Assembly (NCBI GenBank): GCA_963771705.1
Contig: CAVYUP010000013.1
Coordinates: 175,903-239,902, forward strand
Length of the DNA: 64,000 nt
Reading direction: 5' to 3'
Source: DATFVA01 sp963771705
GTDB taxonomy: Bacteria > Bacteroidota > Ignavibacteria > Ignavibacteriales > Ignavibacteriaceae
Under the pieces are notes generated by a model, which saw only the letters and a program-made list of their open reading frames with translations, had not been told where the DNA came from and did no database searches. Position numbers and translations under genes: made by a program. This document shows positions 46,303-54,453 of this stretch, piece after piece (position 1 is the first letter of the stretch; each line of letters starts with the position of its first letter).

Positions 46303-46376
46303 AGAGGTCCTGGTTTTTCTATATTAAAAGTGAGGTTATTGATGCAGATCTATTTTACTACTTCGTGGACAAATAT

Positions 46377-48076
46377 TCAATCTTCTATTTTTTCCATTAG
46401 ACGGAAAATTGGATAAATATTCTCTCTCCGGTCAAAATAGACCGATTTTTTATAAAAGAAATCGAGTCTTTCCCCGGGATTCTGCCTGAATTCTGAATCC
46501 CTCTCCAGCCTTTCCTCAAATTCATTCCGGAGCTGTGGATTATCTTTCAGCATCTTTTGTGCAATTAGTTCCATTACAAAATCCTCAGCATATTCTTTTC
46601 TTTCAAAGAAAGCGTTAAAAAACCCCCAGCTTGTAAATGAGTCCGGTGCTTCGGGTTCAAGCAGATTTGCTATTGCTCTTATTCCCCTTTGTTTCGTGTT
46701 TATTATGTATGTTCCTGCAGGGAATTCTATTCTCTCTGAAGCGGTTTCACATTCCACCATTACTCTTTGCCTTCCCTCATACGGTCTTTCGGCAAATTTG
46801 CAGTTTACGAAATTGTATTTCTCTATCTCTAAGAAACGATTCTCTTCCAGGATATTCACCATTATTCCATGAAGCTTTAATATTCTGATTATTTCTTTAA
46901 ACTCTGCCGGAATAACGTAAGCTGCCGGAAGCTTAACTCGTTTAGTTATTTTAACTTTGTTATAGCAGGGCACTTTTATATTTACAGGATGCCCTGTGTA
47001 GCGCTTAATAATTGAGCCCGTTATTGGACTCTCTTCATTTATACACTCTATCCCTTTGAAATCAAGCAGCGTAAATTCATTTGTCCCTTGAAATGAGAGA
47101 GGAAAGGATGTCTTTCCATCTGCATATCTGCTGACTGATTCTCTGTCAGCTTTTCTGTTTATTTCTTTCAGCTCTTTATAGTGCTCGTTGATAAATTGAA
47201 GGGATGATTCAACCATTGCTTTAGTTGAATAAACCCTGTTGCTGAAGGGCTTTAGTGAATGTGTCTCTATCAGGAGAAGAAGCCTGTTATGCAATGCCGC
47301 AAAACCGTTTGAGTACATGGGCCTTGAGGCCCAGCTGCCGAAGCCTTCTTCCAGTTCTTTCCCTATCAGTTCAATATATGAAGTGCTTAAAAAGCCTTTC
47401 TTCTGAATATCATTTTTGACATATGGAATGAATTTTTCCTGACCCCACCGACCTAACGCCCCGAAGATATTCTGATGCTTTTCTATCCCATAGGTCACAT
47501 GATACTGGTAATCAACCCCGTTAGTTGTATGATTATCTATATAAAAATCCGGAAGCCAGGTTGAGAATAATCTCAGGAGGGCTCTCATTTCGGGTGTATC
47601 GGCCTTCATATAGTCGCGGTTAAGATTCAGGTTAAGAGCCGTCGTTCTGAATCCCATCATGCGCGGACCGTTCTGGTTGGGACGATTATAAGGACTAAGT
47701 CTCTCATGTCCATCCACATTCAGAATGGGAATAATCATCAGCACAAGGTTATCAAGCAAATCCTTTTTTTCTTTTGTAATGAGAATTTCTCTCAGGAGAA
47801 GCATCGAAGCATCTTTCCCCTCGATCTCACCGGGATGAATCCCGTTCTGAATTAGTACGATTGCTTTGCCACTTCTTTTTGCTTTTTGAGGAGTGAAATG
47901 ATTTCCTTTAGCTACTACCAGGCATTTAATATCCCTTCCCCGGGAGGACACTCCCATCGAGATGAGCTTAGCCATCTTTGTTTTTCTTCGAATCTTCGGA
48001 AATATTCTATTGTCTCCTCATAAGAAGGGGATTCAGTCTCTCCGGACTGTTCGAATTGCGTTATCCAGTCATTCAT
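46377..48076 (-). pseudogene. M14 family zinc carboxypeptidase, N-terminus in a different frame
   Basis: The main frame (47975-46377, 532 residues) is a clear M14 peptidase. It carries 'IQNGIHPGEIEGKDASMLLL' (zinc His and Glu), 'LNLNLNRDYMKADTPEMRAL', 'FYIDNHTTNGVDYQYHVTYG' (third ligand), and 'LLIETHSLKPF'. It lacks the usual N-terminal lead-in. That lead-in is found in another frame just upstream, starting at 48076: MNDWITQFEQSGETESP followed by 'SYEETIEYFRRFEEKQ'. The frames must join within 47976-47990, which contains a run of five T (A on the coding strand). A shortened product starting at 47975 is possible. No signal peptide was seen. Confidence 0.8.
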
Positions 48077-48166
48077 CCGGTGCTTTATTTATATGTTCAA
48101 AAGTTCTCATTTATTTGGTAAATTACCACAATATTTTAGAATTATAGTAATTAAACTTAGGCATAA

Positions 48167-49552
48167 ATGAGCAAAAAAGTTGTAGTACTGGGTGCAGGAA
48201 TATCAGGCTTAACGCCTGCCTATTTCCTTGCAAAAGAAGGGTTTGACGTCACCGTACTTGAAAAGAAGAGGGAGGTTGGCGGCTCGGTTGAAACTGTTAA
48301 GGAGAATGGGTTTTTATTCGACCGGGGGCCTAACAGCGGACTTGAGACCACCCCGGTTCTTTCTAAAATTCTAGCCGACCTAAAACTTGGGGATGATCTT
48401 GTTTATGCTAATAAGGAAGCTTCCAAAAGGTATATTCTACGTGATAATATGCTTCATCCTCTCCCCATGAATCCCCCGGCATTCATTAAAACCAAATTAT
48501 TCAGCGGAAAAGCCAAAGCAAGACTTTTTGCCGAACCTTTCATCGGTCGCTCTAAAGATGGTTATTACCAGAGCATTGCCGATTTTGTTAAGCGCAGGCT
48601 GGGACAGGAATTTCTGGATTATGCTATAAATCCCTTCGTCGCTGGTGTCTATGCTGGCAATCCAGAGGAACTTAGCGTTAAGTCTTCATTTCCGAAATTA
48701 TATGAACTTGAAGAAAAATATGGCGGACTGATTATCGGTACTGTAAAAAGCATTAAAGAAAGAAAACAAAGGGCTGAGAAGTCGAAACAGAGCGCCCGGA
48801 TGTTTTCATTTGCGGAGGGAATGCAGAAGCTGCCGAACGCGATTGCCTCCTATCTTGGCCACAGGGTTCATACTTTCAGCGATGTTACTTCCATCGAAAA
48901 GAACGGAAACGGATTTAACATTAAATATAATAACGCAGGGCATCTGAAAGAGATAGATTGCGACATTCTGCTGTCTACCGTACCTGCCTATACGGCCGCT
49001 GAACTCTTCAAATCGTGGGATGAAAAGCTTACTGAACACTTTAATGCCGTCTATTATCCGCCGGTATTAGCCCTTATGCTTGGATACAACAAGGAAAGTA
49101 TAAGACAGTCGCTGGACGGATTTGGATTTCTTGTCCCTGCCAAAGAAAGGCGGTCCTTCCTGGGAGCAATATGGAGTTCAGTAATATTCCCCAACAGGTG
49201 TGATGAGAATAAGGCCGCATTTACACTGTTCGTGGGGGGCGCCCGCGATCCTGAGGTTGGGAATATAGACAAAGAAATACTGATTAAGAAAGTTCGCGGT
49301 GAATTCGAGAAAATTATGGGAATTACAGAAGCTCCCGTATATACAGGCTATAAGTATTGGGGGAAATCTATTCCCCAGTATAACATCGGATACATTGAAC
49401 ATGAAAGATATTTTGATGAGTTTGAGAAAAATAATCCCGGTCTTTACCTTGGCGGAAACTACCGCGGCGGAATATCGATTGGAGATTGTTTAAAGAATGG
49501 CGAACTGATTTTTGAAAGAATCAAAAATCAATTAACAATGAATAATTTATAA
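48167..49552 (+). CDS. hemY: FAD-dependent protoporphyrinogen oxidase (HemY/HemG type)
   Basis: 461 residues. Dinucleotide-binding 'VVVLGAGISGLTPAYFLAKE' is N-terminal, followed by 'GFLFDRGPNSGLETTPVLSK' and 'FAEGMQKLPNAIASYLGHRV', typical of HemY-type enzymes. The FAD-binding C-terminal motif is 'NPGLYLGGNYRGGISIGDCL'. It oxidises protoporphyrinogen IX (or coproporphyrinogen III) in the last steps of heme synthesis. The final residues 'QLTMNNL' are encoded by the AT-rich repeat that flanks the adjacent IVP cassette, so the original C-terminus may have been altered. Confidence 0.93.
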   Translation: MSKKVVVLGAGISGLTPAYFLAKEGFDVTVLEKKREVGGSVETVKENGFLFDRGPNSGLETTPVLSKILADLKLGDDLVYANKEASKRYILRDNMLHPLPMNPPAFIKTKLFSGKAKARLFAEPFIGRSKDGYYQSIADFVKRRLGQEFLDYAINPFVAGVYAGNPEELSVKSSFPKLYELEEKYGGLIIGTVKSIKERKQRAEKSKQSARMFSFAEGMQKLPNAIASYLGHRVHTFSDVTSIEKNGNGFNIKYNNAGHLKEIDCDILLSTVPAYTAAELFKSWDEKLTEHFNAVYYPPVLALMLGYNKESIRQSLDGFGFLVPAKERRSFLGAIWSSVIFPNRCDENKAAFTLFVGGARDPEVGNIDKEILIKKVRGEFEKIMGITEAPVYTGYKYWGKSIPQYNIGYIEHERYFDEFEKNNPGLYLGGNYRGGISIGDCLKNGELIFERIKNQLTMNNL

Positions 49553-49587
49553 TAATTTATAATTAAAAATTTAGAATTAACAATTAT
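49528..49587. repeat. AT-rich left flank of the IVP cassette
   Basis: Composed of repeated ATTAACAAT/AATTTATAAT words. It overlaps the end of hemY. It is roughly the inverted complement of the words in the right flank (49972-50025). Confidence 0.45.
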
Positions 49588-49971
49588 ATGTTTGTATTTG
49601 AGCAATCAACCGTGTATGGAAATCCTATTGTTGATAAAAGTCTTAAGTTCGCGATTTGAATCGTAAAGCTCTACAAATATCTGATCACAAAGGATAAAAA
49701 TATGTTTGCTGTTTATAATCAGCTTCTGAGATCAGGAGCATCAATTGGGGCAAACATCTCAGAATCCCAGGCCGCTGCTTCAACCAGAGATTTTATAAAT
49801 AAACTGGGAATTTCTCTAAAGGAGGGTTTTGAAACCCAATATTGGTTAAAAATTTTATTTGAAAGTGAAATATTAAATAAAAATGAATATGAAAGTTTGG
49901 ATTCAGATAATAAAGAGTTGATAAAACTATTGATATCGATTATCAAAACCTCCAAAACCAGGTTAAACTAA
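49588..49971 (+). pseudogene. four-helix-bundle protein (23S rRNA intervening-sequence protein, IVP) with in-frame nonsense codon
   Basis: Read through one TGA at 49657-49659, the frame gives 'NPIVDKSLKFAI', stop, 'IVKLYKYLITKDKNMFAVYN', 'QLLRSGASIGANISESQAAA' and 'DFINKLGISLKEGFETQYWL'. This is a complete ~127-residue IVP/four-helix-bundle protein. In the family the stop position is normally Arg (F-A-x-R-I-V-K-L-Y), so CGA to TGA is the likely mutation. The 89-codon ORF from 49702 is the remainder. These proteins are small, widely scattered helical bundles, first noted in rRNA intervening sequences. Here it splits hemY from hemB. Confidence 0.85.
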
Positions 49972-50025
49972 TTGTTCATTGTCCATTTTTAATTGTTAAT
50001 TGTTAATTACTAATTGTTAATTGTA
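49972..50025. repeat. AT-rich right flank of the IVP cassette
   Basis: Several imperfect direct copies of TTAATTGTTAATTG, complementary in outline to the left flank. It ends just before the hemB ribosome-binding site (AAAGGAGA). Confidence 0.5.
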
Positions 50026-50035
50026 AAGGAGACAA

Positions 50036-51022
50036 ATGGCTACTTACCCTGTAAAAAGAATGCGAAGACTCCGCTACAATCCTCTTGTAAGGGATATGGT
50101 GAGAGAAACTGAATTATCTAAGAATGATTTCATTTACCCCCTCTTTGTAGTACCAGGAGAGAATATCAATAAACCTATTAAATCCATGCCCGGCGTTTCC
50201 CAGCTGTCAATCGACAACGCAGTAAAGGAATGTAAAGAGGTTGAGGCCCTTGGTATTCCTGCGGTAATCCTATTCGGCATACCCTCACATAAGGATGAGA
50301 AAGGCTCTGAAGCTTATGATCCCGAAGGGATTATACAGCGTGCCATCCGTGCAATAAAAGCCGAGATCAAAAACCTGCTTGTAATTACCGATGTATGTAT
50401 GTGCGAATATACGTCTCACGGACACTGCGGATTATTAAGCGGTGAGGAGATATTAAATGACGAAACAGTTGAACTCCTGGCTAAAGAAGCCCTAACCCAT
50501 GTACAGGCAGGCGCTGATATTGTGGCTCCTTCAGATATGATGGACGGACGCGTAACCGCGATCAGAAAAATGCTAGATGATAACGGATATCATAAAACTC
50601 CGATCATGAGCTACGCAGTTAAATATTCATCCGGGTATTACGGTCCTTTCCGTGACGCTGCCGAATCTGCACCGGCTTTCGGCGATAGAAGATCACATCA
50701 GATGGACATAGCAAACGGCGACGAAGCAATGCGTGAGGCTGAATCTGATATTGAAGAAGGCGCCGATATTATAATGGTTAAGCCCGCAGGCCCTTACCTC
50801 GATATAATCAGAAGAGTTAAAGATAAATTCGGAATGCCTACCGCCGCGTACCAGGTGAGCGGCGAATACGCGATGATTAAAGCGGCGGGAATAAACGGCT
50901 GGATTGATGAAGAACGGGTGATGATTGAATCTCTTATGGCAATTAAACGTGCCGGGGCAGATATGTTCCTCACCTATTTTGCAAAGGATGCTGCCCGCTG
51001 GCTTGATAAAAACAGGAAATAA
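50036..51022 (+). CDS. hemB: porphobilinogen synthase (delta-aminolevulinic acid dehydratase) HemB
   Basis: 328 residues. 'RMRRLRYNPLVRDMVRETEL' is the usual N-terminus. Metal-binding 'DVCMCEYTSHGHCGLL' is followed by the active-site lysines in 'MSYAVKYSSGYYGPFRDAAE' and 'MVKPAGPYLDIIRRVK'. It condenses two aminolevulinates to porphobilinogen. It starts after a clear AAAGGAGA site. Its TAA overlaps the next start codon (TAATG). Confidence 0.97.
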   Translation: MATYPVKRMRRLRYNPLVRDMVRETELSKNDFIYPLFVVPGENINKPIKSMPGVSQLSIDNAVKECKEVEALGIPAVILFGIPSHKDEKGSEAYDPEGIIQRAIRAIKAEIKNLLVITDVCMCEYTSHGHCGLLSGEEILNDETVELLAKEALTHVQAGADIVAPSDMMDGRVTAIRKMLDDNGYHKTPIMSYAVKYSSGYYGPFRDAAESAPAFGDRRSHQMDIANGDEAMREAESDIEEGADIIMVKPAGPYLDIIRRVKDKFGMPTAAYQVSGEYAMIKAAGINGWIDEERVMIESLMAIKRAGADMFLTYFAKDAARWLDKNRK

Positions 51023-51375
51023 TGAATATAGAGCAGGTAAGAGAATATTGCCTTAAGAAAAAAGGTGTAACCGAAGAACTTCCTTTTGATGAAGAATCGC
51101 CTGTCTATAAGGTTATGGGTAAAATATTTCTCATCGCCAGTTTAACTCCGCCTTTTTCTATAAACATTAAATGCGATCCTGAAAAGGCCGTTGAACTGAG
51201 AGAAAGATATGCTGCCGTAACTCCAGGATATCATATGAACAAGCAGCACTGGAATACGGTTGAGATTGAAGGGACTGTTAAAAATACTCTGATAGAAGAA
51301 TGGATTGATAATTCATATGACCTGGTAGTTAAAGGTTTGAAGAAGTCTTTAAGGGAAGAATTAAATAAATTATAA
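51022..51375 (+). CDS. MmcQ/YjbR family DNA-binding-like protein
   Basis: 117 residues. It has the CyaY-like MmcQ/YjbR pattern: 'VREYCLKKKGVTEELPFDEE', 'VYKVMGKIFLIASL', 'FSINIKCDPEKAVELRERYA', and 'VTPGYHMNKQHWNTVEIEG'. Some members bind DNA but the function is not firmly known. The ATG overlaps the hemB stop by one base, so translation is probably coupled. Confidence 0.9.
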   Translation: MNIEQVREYCLKKKGVTEELPFDEESPVYKVMGKIFLIASLTPPFSINIKCDPEKAVELRERYAAVTPGYHMNKQHWNTVEIEGTVKNTLIEEWIDNSYDLVVKGLKKSLREELNKL

Positions 51376-51405
51376 TCGTCCAATAACAAACTAGTCGGGG
51401 AATTT

Positions 51406-52131
51406 ATGCGCCATAATATCTACTTATTCATTTTACTTTCAGTAATGCTGTCAGTCCAGGTGTTCGCTCAGGCAGACTTTGACTCCACAGAAATAAAGGC
51501 AGAGGTGCCGGCACTTAACGGCTTCCATGAAGTAATTTATCCAATCTGGCATGTGGCTTATCCCTCAAAAGATTATTCCGCCCTCAGGAGCTATGTCGGG
51601 GATATCGATACGGGAGCACAGAAAATTTACGATGCGAAGCTGCCCGGAATTCTGCGCGACAAGCAGGAGATGTGGGATAAAGGTGTTGATGAATTCAAAG
51701 TAGCGGTAGAAGAATATAAAAAAATTACGGATCAGAATGACAATGACCTGCTGCTTAAAGCTGCAGAAAACCTGCACTCAAAATATGAATCTCTTGTTCG
51801 TATCATTCACCCTGTGCTTCCTGAACTCGACCGGTTTCACCAGGTTCTGTATATGGTTTATCATAAGTATCTGCCGCAGGAAGACTACCAGCAGATTTAC
51901 CTGGTTAGTGATGAACTTGTATCAAGGGCTGAGGCATTAAATAAAGTTAAGCTGAGAACTAAAGACCAGGAGATGCAGAAGAAGTTTGAAACTAACTCCA
52001 CCCACCTGCTGCATGCTGCTCAAAAACTGAGGGAAGAATTAAAGAGTAATAATTACGAACTTGCAAAGTACGGAGTTGAAGATGTTCACCGTGCATATCA
52101 GAAAACAGAAGCATTATTTGGAATAAAATAA
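51406..52131 (+). CDS. secreted all-helical protein with an internal duplication, function unknown
   Basis: 241 residues with a signal peptide ('LFILLSVMLSVQVFAQ'). The mature part is two similar ~100-residue helical halves. The first begins 'ALNGFHEVIYPIWHVAYPSK' and the second 'ELDRFHQVLYMVYHKYLPQE'. Both keep the pattern F-H-x-V-x-Y-x3-H-x3-P-x2-D-Y and a long helix after it. The repeated His pairs could bind metal or heme, as in four-helix-bundle cytochromes, but no CxxCH is present. It lies between the hemB pair and an aldo/keto reductase on the same strand. I do not recognise the family. Confidence 0.75.
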   Translation: MRHNIYLFILLSVMLSVQVFAQADFDSTEIKAEVPALNGFHEVIYPIWHVAYPSKDYSALRSYVGDIDTGAQKIYDAKLPGILRDKQEMWDKGVDEFKVAVEEYKKITDQNDNDLLLKAAENLHSKYESLVRIIHPVLPELDRFHQVLYMVYHKYLPQEDYQQIYLVSDELVSRAEALNKVKLRTKDQEMQKKFETNSTHLLHAAQKLREELKSNNYELAKYGVEDVHRAYQKTEALFGIK

Positions 52132-52144
52132 CCGGAGGGAAAAT

Positions 52145-53125
52145 ATGAAATATAGAAAACTTGGCAAATCAGATATCGAAGTGTCGGAAATTAGTCTGGG
52201 CTGCTGGACGCTCGGAGGTCTTAACTGGGTAAACGGAGATCCTAACGGCTGGGCTGACGTAAATGAAGATGAGGTTAAAGAGGCAATAAACTACGCCATA
52301 GACAATGGTGTTACGCATTTCGATAATGCAGATGTTTATGGTAACGGCAGGGCTGAAAGAATGCTGGCCCGCATACTGGGTAAAAGAACAAATGATCTTA
52401 TAATTGCCACAAAAATAGGCTGGTTCCCTGGAACCGCGGCACACGCTTATGAACCTCAGCATATCCGTCATCAGTGTGAGCAGTCGCTTAAAAATCTTAA
52501 CCGGGATTATATTGATCTCTATTATTTCCATCACGGAAATTTTGGGGAGAAGGATGAATACCTGGATGATGCTGTAGAGGTTATGTATAAGCTGAAAGAA
52601 GAAGGAAAGATTCGCCTTATTGGGCAGTCGGCCTATTCTCACGATGATTTCAGCAAGCTGATACCAAAGGTGAAGCCTGAGGTAATACAGAGCTTTTCAA
52701 GCGCTCTGGATGACAGGTTCCTTCAGGAAGGAACCCCCACCCGGAAACTTCTGGATGAGAATAATATCTCATTTGTTGCGTTCGGCCCGGTTGCGCAGGG
52801 ACTCCTGCTCGACAAATATGATAAGAACAACCCACCTAAATTTGAAGCAGGCGACCACAGAAAGGATTCTGACCGCTTCAGCAAAGAAAACCTTGCAAAG
52901 CTCGAGCCGATACTTGAGAAACTGAAATCAAAATTCGGATCATCTGTTGAGGACCTTGCGAGGGCAGCTTTACAGTACCTGCTTCATTATAAAGAAGTAG
53001 GATGTGTAATCCCCGGATTCAGAAACCTGAAACAGGTTAAATCGAACCTGGCGGGACAGGAAAAACCGATAACCGATGAAGAATTTAATTATATAAGGGG
53101 ATTGTTCAAGGACTTTAATGGGTAA
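52145..53125 (+). CDS. aldo/keto reductase
   Basis: 326 residues of a TIM-barrel AKR. 'YRKLGKSDIEVSEISLGCWT' opens it. The catalytic tetrad is visible as Asp/Tyr in 'FDNADVYGNGRAERMLA', Lys in 'IIATKIGWFPG' and His in 'IDLYYFHHGN'. NADP-binding 'GCVIPGFRNLKQVKSNLAG' is C-terminal. It starts 13 bp after the secreted helical protein with GGAGGG ahead, and a strong terminator follows. Confidence 0.93.
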   Translation: MKYRKLGKSDIEVSEISLGCWTLGGLNWVNGDPNGWADVNEDEVKEAINYAIDNGVTHFDNADVYGNGRAERMLARILGKRTNDLIIATKIGWFPGTAAHAYEPQHIRHQCEQSLKNLNRDYIDLYYFHHGNFGEKDEYLDDAVEVMYKLKEEGKIRLIGQSAYSHDDFSKLIPKVKPEVIQSFSSALDDRFLQEGTPTRKLLDENNISFVAFGPVAQGLLLDKYDKNNPPKFEAGDHRKDSDRFSKENLAKLEPILEKLKSKFGSSVEDLARAALQYLLHYKEVGCVIPGFRNLKQVKSNLAGQEKPITDEEFNYIRGLFKDFNG

Positions 53126-53148
53126 GGAATTATAACTCATTTTATACT

Positions 53149-53183
53149 AAAAACCCGGGATCATTTTACGATCCCGGGTTTTT
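53149..53183. terminator. rho-independent terminator after the aldo/keto reductase gene
   Basis: AAAACCCGGGATC, 7-nt loop, GATCCCGGGTTTTT: a perfect GC-rich stem with T-run on one strand and A-run on the other. It can act for both the plus-strand operon and the convergent gene at 53245. Confidence 0.92.
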
Positions 53184-53244
53184 AATTTTAAAGATGTAAA
53201 GCCGCCATTTTATAAATGGCATTTAATGCCGGCCGCCTGCGTTC

Positions 53245-54327
53245 TTACTTCATTAAAAGCATCTTCTTTGTCATTACCGAATTACCTGTCTGCAGTTTAT
53301 ACACATAAGCGCCGCTCGGGAGCGATTTGGCATCAAAGGTTGCTGTATGAGCTCCCTCTGACATAATTCCATTAGCCAGAAGAGCAACCTGCTCGCCAAG
53401 AGTATTATAAACCGCGAGCGTTACAAACCCTGCCTGGGGAACGATGAAATCAATAGTTGTGGTAGGGTTAAAGGGATTAGGATAATTCTGACTAAGATCA
53501 AATGTTTTCGGACCGATAGCGTTTACCGTGATTTCCTGGCTGTATGTAGTGGAGCCATTAAAATCAATTTGTTTCAGTCTGTAGGTATAAATCTGGTTGT
53601 TAACATTTTGATCGATAAACGTATATTCATGCTGATCTGAAGTTGTTCCTTCGCCGCGTACAAAACCTATGGTAGCAAAGTTCGTATTCTCAGTTTTTCT
53701 TTCAATTTCAAAAATACGATTGTTGATCTCTGTAGCGGTCTGCCAGTTAAGTACGACCTGGCCGGCCCCATTATTAGCAGCCGTAAATGATGTCAGCTCA
53801 ACAGGTAGCTCGCTGTAAGGCAGAAACCTTATATTATCGATATAATTTGTGCTTCCATAAGTCCTTGATTCCGGAAAATCAGGTATAAGGGTTAGGGTTG
53901 CAGCTGTATCTCCTATATCAGACGAATAATCAAAAGTTAATTCCTCCCACTGATTTATCACTGTATTCGAAACATTGTGATCGACATTCGGAGGCTCTAA
54001 CTTTAAATCAAAATTAGAGATCACATCTTTATAAACAAGAATTTTTACAACACAATTATCCATGGTTATTTCCATATCCGGAAAATCAGCAGACCAGACA
54101 CCTGCCCACGGATCGCCATCTACATCAACCATAAGCATCGCACAGCTGTCAGATGTATTCAAGCCACTTTGATCGGGGTTAGCGACAATAGCAAAACTCC
54201 CATTTGTACCCTGTGAAAAAATGTTCCAGGTCCAGTTGTTACCGACAGTTTCAAAATCTATCACGGGCGGTTGGGCGAAAACAGAAGCGGAAAGGAGAAT
54301 AAAAGAAACAAGTAAAAGACGTTTCAT
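53245..54327 (-). CDS. secreted protein with jelly-roll-like domain and C-terminal sorting domain
   Basis: 360 residues from the ATG at 54327, which has GGAGGG five bases upstream; an in-frame ATG 12 bp earlier overlaps that site. Signal peptide 'RLLLVSFILLSASVFAQPPV'. The N-terminal ~170 residues look like a beta-sandwich carbohydrate-binding-type module ('VIDFETVGNNWTWNIFSQG', 'WEELTFDYSSDIGDTAATLT', 'GSTNYIDNIRFLP'). A linker domain common in FCB secreted proteins follows ('LNWQTATEINNRIFEIERKT'). The sorting domain is 'LSQNYPNPFNPTTTIDFIVP' through 'MTKKMLLMK'. A LacI-type operator sits 53 bp upstream. Confidence 0.88.
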   Translation of the reverse strand: MKRLLLVSFILLSASVFAQPPVIDFETVGNNWTWNIFSQGTNGSFAIVANPDQSGLNTSDSCAMLMVDVDGDPWAGVWSADFPDMEITMDNCVVKILVYKDVISNFDLKLEPPNVDHNVSNTVINQWEELTFDYSSDIGDTAATLTLIPDFPESRTYGSTNYIDNIRFLPYSELPVELTSFTAANNGAGQVVLNWQTATEINNRIFEIERKTENTNFATIGFVRGEGTTSDQHEYTFIDQNVNNQIYTYRLKQIDFNGSTTYSQEITVNAIGPKTFDLSQNYPNPFNPTTTIDFIVPQAGFVTLAVYNTLGEQVALLANGIMSEGAHTATFDAKSLPSGAYVYKLQTGNSVMTKKMLLMK

Positions 54328-54379
54328 AGTTCCCTCCATTATATAATGGTTTGTGGTTAGTTATTTGATTAGATCAAAA

Positions 54380-54393
54380 TGTAAACGTTTACA
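54380..54393. promoter_or_regulatory. perfect palindrome TGTAAACGTTTACA, LacI/CcpA-type operator
   Basis: A 14-bp perfect palindrome with the central CG and flanking AAACGTTT typical of LacI/GalR family operators (it also fits the CcpA cre pattern). It is 53 bp upstream of the minus-strand secreted protein start at 54327. No LacI-family gene is in the window. Confidence 0.6.
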
Positions 54394-54453
54394 CAAAAAG
54401 AAGTTATGTTTTTTAATCCCGAATGTCAATAAGTGTTAACCAACTATTTTAAC

